This document shows, one piece after another, positions 16,201-24,699 of a stretch of DNA of 64,000 nucleotides. Position numbers and translations under genes: made by a program. Below the pieces are notes generated by a model. The model searched no databases. It saw nothing but the letters and a program-made list of their open reading frames with translations, and was not told where the DNA came from. The DNA comes from an uncultured Collinsella sp. (lineage in GTDB: Bacteria > Actinomycetota > Coriobacteriia > Coriobacteriales > Coriobacteriaceae). The DNA is taken from positions 17,365 through 81,364 of the forward strand of contig CATYZK010000007.1 in assembly GCA_958415665.1 (NCBI GenBank). The letters run 5' to 3'. How positions within the stretch are numbered: position 1 is the stretch's first letter; every line of letters begins with the position of its first letter.

Positions 16201-17624
16201 GGACCGGGGCGCGAGGTCGCGGGGGCATGCCGCTCTCCTTCGTCATCGCGCGCTACTTCGCCTACGCGTTCGCGGCGGTCGCCACGGCGTGGCTCGCCTC
16301 GTTCATGGCGCTCTCCGCGGCGATCAATGTGGGCTTCGTCTACGAGGCAAGCTGGGGGCCGGCCAATGCACGCGAGGTCGCGGAGGGCCTGGCACGCGAC
16401 GGCGTCTGCGGGCAGCAGGACGTGCCGACGGCGTACCGCTACCTCATCCTGAACAAGGACGGATACGTGCTGATGACAGACCTCGAGGGCACGCGGCTCG
16501 AGGACGCGACGGAAATGGCCCGTACGGCACTCGCCGCGGATCCGGGCACAGTGGAGATCGAGGGCGGGGGCTCGGGCCTCACCTACGCCGCGTTCCCGCT
16601 CAAGGACGGCGGGGCATGCGCGCTCGTCAGCGAGTACCTGCCGCAGTGGGTCTCGCGCGATCTCGCCGGCCTGCTTCCCAACCCGCAGAACCTCATGCTC
16701 GTCGGCGCCACGGCGGGAAGCGCGCTCGCGCTCGCGCTCGTGGCGCGCCGCGCGAGCCGCGTGATCTCGCGCAAGATGGCGCCGCTCGCGGAGGCGGCGG
16801 GGCGCGTCGGCGCGGGGGAGCTCGACTTCGCGGTCGGCAGCACCAACGTGCGCGAGGTGAACGACGTCCTCGCCGCGATGGACGCCATGCGGGCCTCCCT
16901 CGCCGAGTCGCTCGAGGCCCGCTGGGCCGCGGAGCGGGGGCAGCGCGAGCAGGTGGCGTCGCTCGCCCACGATCTCAAGACGCCGCTCACCGTGCTGCGC
17001 GCCAACGCCGACTTCGTGGCGGAGGAGCTGGAAGACGAGAAAGACGCCGACCTCGCGGCCGCCGCGCGCGACATAGCCGGCAGTGTCGAAAGGCTCGACG
17101 GCTACGTGCGCCTGCTCATCGAGGCCTCGCGCGGGTCCGGCGGGGCGGAGAGGGCCCCCATGCGGCCGGCCGAGCTCTGCGAGCAGGTCCTCGCCGAGGC
17201 CGCCCAGATCGCCCGGGCGCGAGGCGTGACGCTCGACGCAGCCACGGGCCCCGCTGTCGCGGGCGCGCCCGAGGCCCCACTCGACCGAACCACCCTGGTG
17301 CGGGCCGCCGCGAACCTCGTGGCCAACGCCGCCGAGCACGCGCGCTCGCGCGTGGTGGTCTCCTGCGACGTCGCTGGTGGATACCTCGTCATCGAGGTCG
17401 CCGATGACGGACCGGGCTTTTCTCCCGCCGCCCTCGAACGCGGCTGCGAGCGCCTCTTCACAGACGACTCCTCTCGCTCCTCGCGCGACGGAGGCCGCCA
17501 TTACGGGCTCGGCCTCCACGTCGCCTCCGAGGCCGCGAGCGCCCACGGGGGCTCCGTCTCGCTCGCCAACAGCCCCTCGGGCGGCGCGGTGGCCACCATC
17601 GCGGTCCCCCTGTGCGGGGCCTGA
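16188..17624 (+). CDS. Sensor histidine kinase of the immunity operon
   Basis: A 478-residue membrane kinase: membrane segment about 22-44, extracytoplasmic sensor about 45-160, second segment near 165-187, HAMP-like linker, dimerisation domain with H-box LAHDLKTPLTVL, and ATPase domain with N-box NLVANAAEHA, G1 ADDGPGF and G2 HYGLGLHVA. The GTG at 16188 overlaps the regulator stop; an ATG at 16227 after GGGGGC is an equally possible start. Last gene of the GC-rich operon. Confidence 0.9.
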   Translation: MAALRTGARGRGGMPLSFVIARYFAYAFAAVATAWLASFMALSAAINVGFVYEASWGPANAREVAEGLARDGVCGQQDVPTAYRYLILNKDGYVLMTDLEGTRLEDATEMARTALAADPGTVEIEGGGSGLTYAAFPLKDGGACALVSEYLPQWVSRDLAGLLPNPQNLMLVGATAGSALALALVARRASRVISRKMAPLAEAAGRVGAGELDFAVGSTNVREVNDVLAAMDAMRASLAESLEARWAAERGQREQVASLAHDLKTPLTVLRANADFVAEELEDEKDADLAAAARDIAGSVERLDGYVRLLIEASRGSGGAERAPMRPAELCEQVLAEAAQIARARGVTLDAATGPAVAGAPEAPLDRTTLVRAAANLVANAAEHARSRVVVSCDVAGGYLVIEVADDGPGFSPAALERGCERLFTDDSSRSSRDGGRHYGLGLHVASEAASAHGGSVSLANSPSGGAVATIAVPLCGA

Positions 17625-17636
17625 CGAATCAGGCCC

Positions 17637-17831
17637 TCACACTGGCATACCTCGCAACCAAACGCTTCCCGGATAATTCATGAGGCCGTACTCGTATTCG
17701 AGCCTGCCTATCTCTGCGGCAAGCGCCTCCGTCATGTAGAAGGTTTTCGTGCGGCCCGTCGACTTCGCCAGGCGGTCGTACCTGTTCGCGAGGTCCTCGG
17801 GGGTTCTCAGGGCTGCGGTGGCGGTTGCCAT
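17637..17831 (-). CDS. Ribbon-helix-helix antitoxin-like protein (orphan)
   Basis: A 64-residue protein with the RelB/CopG-type start MATATAALRTPEDLANRYDR and TKTFYMTEAL. Most relatives bind their own promoter and neutralise a RelE-type toxin encoded downstream. Here no toxin gene follows: the next sequence is the 3' end of the convergent kinase gene. The last residues (NYPGSVWLRGMPV) do not look like the family, so the C-terminal toxin-binding tail may be replaced. Good GGGAGG ribosome site. A palindromic operator lies upstream. Confidence 0.7.
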   Translation of the reverse strand: MATATAALRTPEDLANRYDRLAKSTGRTKTFYMTEALAAEIGRLEYEYGLMNYPGSVWLRGMPV

Positions 17832-17851
17832 GATGCACCTCCCGGTTAGAT

Positions 17852-17867
17852 GTAATACGTGTATTAC
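17852..17867. promoter_or_regulatory. Palindromic operator of the antitoxin gene
   Basis: GTAATAC-GT-GTATTAC, two perfect 7-bp half-sites with a 2-bp spacer, 20 bp upstream of the antitoxin ATG. Its size and position fit autoregulation by a ribbon-helix-helix dimer pair. Confidence 0.65.
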
Positions 17868-17899
17868 TTTCTATCACATCACCCGAACCCCGCACCGGC

Positions 17900-19384
17900 G
17901 TACGGTCGTATCTGCTATTTTACCTTACATTTTGTCAACCGGCCCATGCTCGGCTTGTTCAGCCGGATTAAATCAACTGTTAAATCAATCCAGGCCTGTA
18001 GGGGGCGGTGGAAATCTTTCGAGGACTGGGGGCGCCGTCCCTGGGTCGGCTCCTCGATGGCCGCGGCTGAATTCCCCTGCCATCGGCTGCGTGGGTTCCG
18101 GCACGGGGCTCTGGCGCTGCTCGAACTGGGCGCAAGACTCGGCTGTTGGTCGTACCGGACGGCATACGTTTTGAGACCGGCAAGCTGATGCCGGCTCGAG
18201 GACAGCGGCCCGGTGCACCGGGCCGATCGATAGCGGTCTCAGGTTCACAGCGCAGCTTCTTAGGGCTCGCATATATAGGAAGACTTGATTGGCAATCGAT
18301 TTTAATGAAGTCGACAGCGCATGTCAGAGCTTTCAGCAAACCGCAGGTAAATTCGTATACCAAAAATTGGTACACGGATTTACCTGCGATGTTCATGCTT
18401 GGTCAAAAGCCTATCAAGCGATATATCCATTATTTTAATGCGCGCGCCTGAGCTTTTGACTGAAGTGGCAGTCCGACCGCCGGCAGGCGGCCACGCTATA
18501 TCCAAAGGCCACGCCTACTCCCCGTGCCCGGCTACGTCGACGACCCAGTGCTGCCCGTCGAGTTCCTGCCGCAGAGCTACATCAGGGACGTCTTATTGGG
18601 GGGACGACCACATGGAACCCCGGGAGATCAAGCTGTACGGCTGATCCATCCGTCAACAACATGTCAAAGCCCCAAAACCCAACAGGATCGCGAACGAGGG
18701 GATGAATTGACCGCCCGGGTATTTGCGCCAGGGAGGTCAATTTTATCATCCATGGGTGCGATTCTGTGAGGCCATTTTTCTGGCATCCGCCGTTTGCTCC
18801 GGTCTCAACGCACCCATCGACCGTTCAGTAATCTTTGCGAACGCGACCACGTGCGCATTTGTCGAACAATCAAATGTCCGACAATGTCTGACGGAGCTGT
18901 CAGATATTCACGCACGAACAGGCGAGCTTCGCGAGCGATTGTAGGCAACTAGTAGCCCCAGCTGCGTCTTTGGCGCAGGTTCGACGTCTGACATCTTGAA
19001 TGTCTAACGTTGAACGAAGCTGGTTGATAACAAGCAGGTGGAATAAACATGGAGCCCGACACCTCTCGCGCAATCGGCGCGCGGTAAGGGTCTGGCCCAT
19101 CTCATATGTTGCCAACGCTAACGGTGAACCTGAGCGCCCGGGCACATTCTTTGTTGGCTGAAACCGGCATAGCAACTAGCGGAAGGCATCATCGAAGGAG
19201 TGCGCTGTAAAGCACCCGTCTCCTTAACTGTTAGAAATGCGAGTTAATAATCTATGTGGTCGATATGCCGTTAAACCCGCATATCGATACCGTTCAGCCA
19301 TTCGCCTCGCCCCCGTCGCACGTATCTTCATCCGGTCTGTTACTTTTAATCTAACAATTCTTTGAGGAACGTAGGTGCTTCTGA
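17900..19384. other. Decayed non-coding tract
   Basis: No intact gene is supported in this 1.5-kb stretch. Only short, mutually overlapping open frames occur. A 47-bp imperfect palindrome is listed separately. The segment 18518-18642 reads in two adjoining frames as a plausible protein end (PGYVDDPVLPVEFLPQSYIR, then HMEPREIKLYG) across a run of six G, so a frameshifted gene remnant is possible; I do not recognise it. The leader of the fusion transporter begins near 19330. Confidence 0.5.
18342..18388. repeat. 47-bp imperfect palindrome
   Basis: Arms of 22 bases (18342-18363 and 18367-18388) match with two differences, around a 3-base centre. The core contains TACCA and TGGTA. No T-run follows. 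Role unknown; it resembles a protein-binding site or a mobile-element scar. Confidence 0.65.
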
Positions 19385-21199
19385 ATGTACTGTCGACTTC
19401 TTCTCAAACTAATCCTAAGAGACAGGGCCGTATGGATTTGTACGCTCGTTCTCGCTGCAGCCTTTTCCGTCCCCATTGCGTTCAATTCACCCATCTACGG
19501 GCCCTTCTTTATGAAGCAGGGCATGCAGGGCTTTGTCGACGCATTCAATACGCGCGCGCCCCAGGCCAGCGGCACAGACCTATCGCCAGAGCAGCAAGAT
19601 GACGCTGAGCTTGCAAGATACGCGAACGCCGCCCTCGCCGCTCAAACCGACGCCGCCTTTCTCGATTCTGCCGAGAGCTACTACGCGCTCATGGGCGAAG
19701 GCTTCCAATCCGGGTCCATCGTGGGAGACCGAGAGACCAATGACGCGGCGCTCGCATATTGCCGCGCCCTGAGCAGCTCCGGCATCACGGATATCCCGGC
19801 CTCCGCAAACGACCTGCCATTCCTTTCCTTCCTGCCTTACGCCATTGCCACGGCGCCGTCTTTCCTTCCCTTCATCCCCTTCCTTCTCTCGTCGATACTC
19901 GTGCTCGGCGCCACAAGGCCCGGGACCCTGGCGGCAAAGGCGCCCGTGCCCAAATTCCGGCGCCTTATCCAGATCGTGTTTTCGATAATCGCCGCGGGGA
20001 CCGCGATGCTCCTCGCCGGCCTCGCGCCCGGGGGCATTTACGCCTTGGTCCTAAACGGCTTCGGGCAAATTGGGTACCCGATCGCCTTCTTCCATGACGG
20101 CGCGCTCACCACCACGACCGCGGGAAACGTCTTCACAGCCCTGCTTCTCGCGCTGCTCGCGGGCGGAACCTTGATATCCGTTTGCTCCGCCGTCCTATCG
20201 ACCGCAACGAGGCGCGTCCTCGCGGGCCCCCTTGCCTCCGCGCTGCTTGTCGCGGCCCCGGCATTCCCGTTATTGTCCGATTCGGCACTGGGGCATAATG
20301 CCGTGCTCGGGCTCCTGCCACTGCCCGTATTCTCGCCTATCGAGGCAACGGGTTACGTAGGATGCTTCCCGACAGAATTCATTGGCTCCGGTTCAGGCAG
20401 CGCATCGATGCTTGCCGTGGCCCTGGCATACGTCGCGGTCCTTTTCGCGGTCGGCGCCGTTGTGACGCGTTCGCCCAAACAGGCTGGACCCGCTAAAAAG
20501 CACCATGGGCTTGAGCTCCTGGACGTGAGCGTGGGATACGGAAGCACGACGATACTTTCAATCGGGTCGCTTTTCCTGAGCCCGGGAACGGCGGCGGGCC
20601 TCGTTGCTCCCAACGGCTCGGGGAAAACCACCCTTCTTGAAGCGCTGTCGGGCCAATTTCCCACCCGCATCCGCTCGGGAAGCCTGGCGGCAGACGGAAT
20701 CCGCCAACGTCGATCAGCCGAATTTGCAGAACTCGTCTACCTGAGCTCTTCGGGCAGCGCGGATCTCTACCCCACGCTATCGGCCATCGAGCACCTTGCC
20801 TTCGTTAGGGAGGCGTGGAAACCAGCCGCCGACATCGACTCGCTCTGCGACTCCCTCGGAATCTCCCCATATCTCGACAAGCCGACCCGTAAACTCTCGA
20901 CAGGAATGAAGCAGCAGGTAAAGCTTGCCATGGCGATAGCGACCGATTGCCCGTACCTCATCCTCGATGAACCGCTGAACGGCCTCGATCCGGGAAAACG
21001 GAAAACCTCCTGCGACGCGATGCGCAGCGAAGTGGCGCGGGGACGCAGCGTGCTCATTTCAAGCCATCTACTCGACGACCTGGCAGACCTCACCAACTCG
21101 TTCTACTTCATCGAAGCCGGCACGCTCGTGGAAAAGATCAAGTCGTCCTCGCAGACGCTCAAGCAGGAATACCTCGATACATACGAGGGAGGTGAATGA
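19385..21199 (+). CDS. ABC-2-type permease fused to its ATPase
   Basis: A 604-residue fusion. The N-terminal permease (about 1-365) has a first membrane segment near 14-32, a long extracytoplasmic loop (about 33-160, from QGMQGFVDAF to DIPASANDL) and about five further segments. The ATPase (about 378-604) has Walker A VAPNGSGKTT, signature LSTGMKQQVKLAMAIA, Walker B YLILDEPLNGLDP and H-loop SSHLLDDL. Permease-first order in one chain is uncommon for this bacterial class, where subunits are usually separate. It ends overlapping the next gene's possible GTG start. The substrate is unknown; a peptide is likely from the neighbourhood. Confidence 0.82.
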   Translation: MYCRLLLKLILRDRAVWICTLVLAAAFSVPIAFNSPIYGPFFMKQGMQGFVDAFNTRAPQASGTDLSPEQQDDAELARYANAALAAQTDAAFLDSAESYYALMGEGFQSGSIVGDRETNDAALAYCRALSSSGITDIPASANDLPFLSFLPYAIATAPSFLPFIPFLLSSILVLGATRPGTLAAKAPVPKFRRLIQIVFSIIAAGTAMLLAGLAPGGIYALVLNGFGQIGYPIAFFHDGALTTTTAGNVFTALLLALLAGGTLISVCSAVLSTATRRVLAGPLASALLVAAPAFPLLSDSALGHNAVLGLLPLPVFSPIEATGYVGCFPTEFIGSGSGSASMLAVALAYVAVLFAVGAVVTRSPKQAGPAKKHHGLELLDVSVGYGSTTILSIGSLFLSPGTAAGLVAPNGSGKTTLLEALSGQFPTRIRSGSLAADGIRQRRSAEFAELVYLSSSGSADLYPTLSAIEHLAFVREAWKPAADIDSLCDSLGISPYLDKPTRKLSTGMKQQVKLAMAIATDCPYLILDEPLNGLDPGKRKTSCDAMRSEVARGRSVLISSHLLDDLADLTNSFYFIEAGTLVEKIKSSSQTLKQEYLDTYEGGE

Positions 21200-21200
21200 C

Positions 21201-21629
21201 ATGATAGGCAAGAGCTATGCAAAGATAGCGATTGTTGGCTTTGTGCTTTGTCTTGCAATGGTGCTATGCGCATCATTTGCAAGGTATAGGTCCGAGCAGT
21301 CGTTCATCGATGGCGCTGAAAACGGTTTTGGCATAGACGGGATGTATGCCAACGATGGCGCGACCAGGCCGTCTATGGCGATTCTTGCAGGCGAAGACAT
21401 GGAATGGCAAATCTGTAATGACGATGGCTCTTGTCTGAGTGGTCGTTTGGCCGCAACGAGCGACCCGAATTCGTTCGATCTTCTCGACAATGATGGAGCG
21501 GATTGCGGTTCTGTTCACCTTTCATATGCATCGCGAGATGGGATGGACGGCATTCTCTACGTCTCCCACGAGACTGGCGATTTCAAGATGCGCAGGACTA
21601 ACCGAGTGCCGGCTTTTATCGAGGAGTGA
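21201..21629 (+). CDS. Small membrane-anchored protein, partner of the fusion transporter
   Basis: A 142-residue protein with one N-terminal membrane segment (about 7-26, AKIAIVGFVLCLAMVLCASF) and an acidic extracytoplasmic domain. I do not recognise the family. The ATG at 21201 has GGAGG eight bases upstream; a GTG at 21192 would overlap the transporter stop. Tight spacing makes it a probable accessory or immunity subunit. Confidence 0.7.
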   Translation: MIGKSYAKIAIVGFVLCLAMVLCASFARYRSEQSFIDGAENGFGIDGMYANDGATRPSMAILAGEDMEWQICNDDGSCLSGRLAATSDPNSFDLLDNDGADCGSVHLSYASRDGMDGILYVSHETGDFKMRRTNRVPAFIEE

Positions 21630-21740
21630 GAGTTCCCGGCGGCCTGCCGATCAAGCCACCGGGGTATCGAATCCCGCATTCATCCGTACACACACGGACG
21701 AATTCGGGAAGTGTCCGGATAAAGTTGATAATCAAGGAAA

Positions 21741-22067
21741 CAAAGCCGTTCTGCCTGGGACGGCTTTGGCCTGGACTTTAATTACAACATCGCAATCGAC
21801 ACTTATCAGCTCGCGCAACGCGCATGGCCAAATCTCGGACGCTGGTGCATGGAGGACCTTCGAGATTTACTGGACATCCAAAACGACGACGCACACCGCG
21901 TGCTCGCCGACAGCGAAGACGAGATGGCTGTCTACAATGCGATCAGAAACGGTGTGAAGTCCGGAGAGCTTTCTGTGGAACCGCCGCGCCGTCGCGCGAG
22001 CCGACCGGGCAACCCGGGCAATCTGGTCCCGGCTCTCCCGGTCGTATTCCTACGATATCGCCCCTAG
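21741..22067 (+). pseudogene. DnaQ-like (DEDDh) exonuclease remnant
   Basis: An open frame without a start reads GLDFNYNIAIDTYQLAQ, then LGRWCMEDLRDLLDIQ and NDDAHRVLADSE. This is the second half of a DEDDh exonuclease, including the His-x4-Asp catalytic motif, as in DNA polymerase III epsilon-like proteins. The first half with the Asp-x-Glu motif is missing and the tail is aberrant (rich in Arg/Pro). A small hairpin AAAGCCGT/ACGGCTTT (21743-21767) interrupts the upstream part. Confidence 0.65.
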
Positions 22068-22079
22068 ATCACCAATGTG

Positions 22080-22319
22080 TCAGATAAAGAATGAGGCAAT
22101 GGCTATGATCACGCCTACGGCAGATGCAACGACTGCGCCTTTTTTCCTCTCCTTTAGTCCGACGAATAGGGTTGCCGTAAAGTAAAGGGCGGAAATGCAG
22201 GCTATGGCAAGCGAAACGAGTTCCTTGGGCGGTTTCAGCAAGAGGTCGCTAGCAAAGAGTAATGCAAGCAGGGCAAAGCCGATTGTGGTCAAGTATCTCG
22301 ATTGATTTTGCGACAACAT
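22080..22319 (-). CDS. Small three-segment membrane protein
   Basis: A 79-residue hydrophobic protein with three predicted membrane segments (about 9-27, 33-53 and 61-79) separated by short charged turns (KERKKG). An AAAGGAAG ribosome site precedes the ATG. Family unknown. It is last in a minus-strand series after a broken secreted-peptide gene and a broken thioredoxin-like gene, and may have been the immunity or export partner of that peptide. Confidence 0.6.
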   Translation of the reverse strand: MLSQNQSRYLTTIGFALLALLFASDLLLKPPKELVSLAIACISALYFTATLFVGLKERKKGAVVASAVGVIIAIASFFI

Positions 22320-22439
22320 GGCAACTTCCTTTCAGAACATGCAAGTGAAAAGTCGGTACGATGTCATTGCGGTTGCAAAAAAGCCGCCGCTAGGACCGGT
22401 TGTCACGAGACCGGCGATAACTTCAGCGGTGCCAGCAAG

Positions 22440-22738
22440 CTAGAGATCGCGCAGGCAAGCCTCCTCCTTCGCGTTCAGCTTGACCTTGTGAGGGACGGTG
22501 CGGTTATTTGCAGATCCGTGAGAATCGCACCACGCCTTGGAATATGAATCCGTGCAGCGCCCGCGCTCAAAAAAAGGGATATATCGTAATTTTCGTCGTA
22601 GTTGTCTCCGACGTAGATCTCGCTGCTCTCGGCGGGAGATCCCTCGTCGGCATGGGCTGCCGCAACGGGCACAAATGGTGTCATGACAAGGGAGAGGCAA
22701 AGAGCTGCTGAGACGATGGAGGGCAGGCATTTCTTCAT
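22440..22738 (-). pseudogene. Secreted small protein with probable frameshift
   Basis: It begins with a clear Sec signal peptide (MKKCLPSIVSAALCLSLVM to AAHADE) and a good AAGGAG site. After YVGDNYDENYDISLF a run of seven T on the coding strand (22569-22575) is met. In the annotated frame the protein ends soon after in low-quality sequence (88 residues, stop at 22475). One added T gives a better tail: FERGRCTDSYSKAWCDSHGS and VKLNAKEEACLRDL, stop at 22440. So this is a frameshifted gene, a slippage-controlled gene or a read error. Product: small exported, Cys-containing peptide, unknown function, possibly bacteriocin-like. Confidence 0.55.
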
Positions 22739-22767
22739 GGCTGGCTCCTTAATCTGGCCTTTGATAG

Positions 22768-23307
22768 TTACTTGATGTCGCCTCCTTCCGCTTTATATCC
22801 GTTGTATTTGGCGTATTTCTTTAATAAGGCAAGAGGTTCTTCCTCTCCTTCGGATAAGCCGATGATGTTTCCTTGATCATCCAGTATGAATACGGACGGA
22901 ATATGCTCAAGTTCATATTGGTCATACACGGTCTTATCTTAATCTATGTATATGGGAAAGTCTCCTTCATGGACCGAGGCTTCTTCAATCGTGCTGTCCT
23001 CGGAAACAGTGAAAAGGTTCTTCCTTAAGGCTGCGAAATTATCAAGTTGTTGCATATCTTCTATGAGAGATTCGCAGTGCTGACACCACGATGCCCAGAA
23101 CATCAAGATGTTTTCCTCATTAGGTTTTAGCTTGTCAAAATAATTGACGTTTCGGCCGAGGCTGAAATCTTGACCCTTTTTAATGGACAAAGATGAGGGA
23201 TAAGCATCGTGTTGCGGTTTGATATTGGCGGCGATTAAGACGGCGAAACACACCAGAGCCGCCAAAGTCAGTAAGGCGATAACGCATTTTCTCGGTTTCC
23301 AGCTCAT
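22768..23307 (-). pseudogene. Thioredoxin-like (TlpA-type) membrane-anchored protein, interrupted
   Basis: An N-terminal membrane anchor (about 10-30) leads to a thioredoxin fold with the redox motif FWASWCQHCE. At 22936-22938 an in-frame TAA splits the gene; the reading frame continues without shift as DKTVYDQYELEHIPSVFILD, which supplies the cis-Pro loop (IPSVF), and ends GYKAEGGDIK with a stop at 22768. A single-base change would restore it. Start at 23307 with GAGAGGA. Without the second half the fold cannot be complete. Confidence 0.8.
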
Positions 23308-23346
23308 AACAGATTCCTCTCTCATGGTGAAACGCATACGTTTTGA

Positions 23347-23565
23347 AACGGGATACCGCTTCGATTCGTTCCGGACGCGGATGTGGACGTAACTGGTCTC
23401 GGTGCCAAGTGCGATTTCAGTGCTGTATATGACTTAACGGGAATGTCCGAGCAGTGCCGGAGTCTCCATCTGGATTGTTCCGACTGGAACATCAGCCCGA
23501 ATACACTGCATAGCGACTCCGACAAGAAAGTCCCCGGCGTAATCCTTCCCAAGGCATGGCAATAG
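23347..23565 (+). pseudogene. BspA-like surface-protein remnant
   Basis: A startless frame reads VTGLGAKCDFSAVYDLTGM, SLHLDCSDWNISPNTLH and VPGVILPKAWQ then stop. The spacing of Met-Ser, Leu-Asp-Cys-Ser and Trp-Asn matches the DUF285/BspA-type repeats of gut surface proteins. The N-terminal part is absent. It lies directly before the pilin-like gene. Confidence 0.55.
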
Positions 23566-23663
23566 TCAAGATGCCGCAGCGGCAAGACAAAGACAGATTC
23601 CCGCGATAACCCTACGCTCAGCTCGTTTCTATTCACCCTGAGCGAAGGGAGTGTCGCATATGC

Positions 23664-24650
23664 ATGCAGCGGCGCAGAACCTCCGGGGGGGGGTATCTCC
23701 TAGAGGTATCCGCCTCCGGAGGCCAAGGAATTATCGAGTACGTCCTGATCATCGCGGTCATCGGCCTGGTGATCGTGTTCGCGGGACCCGGCGTGGCGGG
23801 GGCCATCCGCAACCAGTTCAACCTGGTCGGCAACACGGTGAGCAATGGGACGGTTGGCGGCGTCGAGGGAGGCGCATCCGGCGGAGGGTCTGCAGGTACC
23901 GATTCCGCGACCGTCCAGGCGGCTATCGCCAAGGACGCGAAGGACTGGACCCTCGAAGAGCAGAAGGCCGTGGCCGAGGACATCGCCGCGAAGGGCGAGG
24001 CATCGTCCGCCTTCGCCAAGGCGGAGGCCGCGATGAATGCAGGGACGAAGTTCTCGATGAAGCTCACCGATGGTCAGACGCTCGAGTACAAGATTATCGG
24101 CATCAACCACGATGACTTGGCCGATGGTAGCGGCAAGGCGGGCCTGACGTTCCTCGCCACCTCGACGGGTATCAAATCTCGCGTGAACGCCACCAACACC
24201 AATGCCGGTGGCTGGGAGAAGTCGGAACTCCGCGCGAAGATGAACTCCGGCGAGATCTGGAACCTGATGCCCTCCGATTTCCAATCCAAGGTGAAGCCGG
24301 TCAGGAAGCTGACGAACAACGTTGATGGAACCGACAAGAATGCCGCCGTGACGGCGACCTCGGACAAGCTGTTCATGCTCAGTAATTCCGAAATCGTCGA
24401 GACCCCTTATAGCGGCTGGTCTGGTTATTCTTGGATCGGAAACGAAGGAACCCAGTACGAGGCCTTCAAGGGTAAGGTGACGAACAATTATTCGGGTAAC
24501 GATTGCCTGAGTGTTGGCGTCGCTTGGTGGGAGCGTTCCTTGAATCCGAGCGCCTCTGCGCTCTTCCTCTATGTCAACAGCAACGGCGATCCGTCGTACA
24601 ACTACGGCGCGACGAACTCGAATCGCGTCTGCCCAGCTTGGTGCTTCTAG
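23664..24650 (+). CDS. Flp-type prepilin fused to a DUF6273 domain
   Basis: A 328-residue protein. A short basic leader (MQRRRTSGGG) is followed by SGG-QGIIEYVLIIAVIGLVIV, the Flp-pilin signature with cleavage after Gly-Gly, Glu at +5 and Tyr at +6, and then a hydrophobic helix. A Gly/Ser/Ala linker follows and the C-terminal 190 residues are a DUF6273-type domain (WEKSELRAKMNSGEIWNLM, ATSDKLFMLSNSEIV, WWERSLNPSASALFL). The C-terminal part would be displayed by the pilus or membrane. A G9 tract (23685-23693) lies in the leader; two ATGs four bases apart (23660, 23664) are used depending on its length. Confidence 0.75.
   Translation: MQRRRTSGGGYLLEVSASGGQGIIEYVLIIAVIGLVIVFAGPGVAGAIRNQFNLVGNTVSNGTVGGVEGGASGGGSAGTDSATVQAAIAKDAKDWTLEEQKAVAEDIAAKGEASSAFAKAEAAMNAGTKFSMKLTDGQTLEYKIIGINHDDLADGSGKAGLTFLATSTGIKSRVNATNTNAGGWEKSELRAKMNSGEIWNLMPSDFQSKVKPVRKLTNNVDGTDKNAAVTATSDKLFMLSNSEIVETPYSGWSGYSWIGNEGTQYEAFKGKVTNNYSGNDCLSVGVAWWERSLNPSASALFLYVNSNGDPSYNYGATNSNRVCPAWCF
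23685..23693 (+). repeat. G9 homopolymer in the prepilin leader
   Basis: Nine consecutive G. With nine, the ATG at 23664 is in frame with the pilin. With eight, the ATG at 23660, which has the better-spaced AAGGGAG ribosome site (23644-23650), would be in frame instead. Confidence 0.8.
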
Positions 24651-24661
24651 ATTCATCTGTT

Positions 24662-24692
24662 AAGCCCGCACGGCCTGTGCGGGCTTTTCTTT
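24662..24692 (+). terminator. Terminator of the prepilin gene
   Basis: Perfect 10-bp stem AAGCCCGCAC / GTGCGGGCTT (24662-24671, 24677-24686) followed by TTCTTTT. Confidence 0.9.
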
Positions 24693-24699
24693 TGGCGGT

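Noticed and set aside
13421..17546. Long open frames on the minus strand and alternative plus frames across the GC-rich operon (up to 573 codons)
   Set aside because: High GC makes stop codons rare. These frames are Arg/Gly/Ala-rich and carry no motif, whereas the chosen frames carry complete transporter, regulator and kinase signatures.
22440..22738. Assignment of the exported peptide to the lactococcin 972 bacteriocin family
   Set aside because: A faint Ser-Tyr and His-Gly-Ser pattern is visible, but the family's Trp/Gly pattern is missing and Cys residues are atypical, so only an unspecific label was given.
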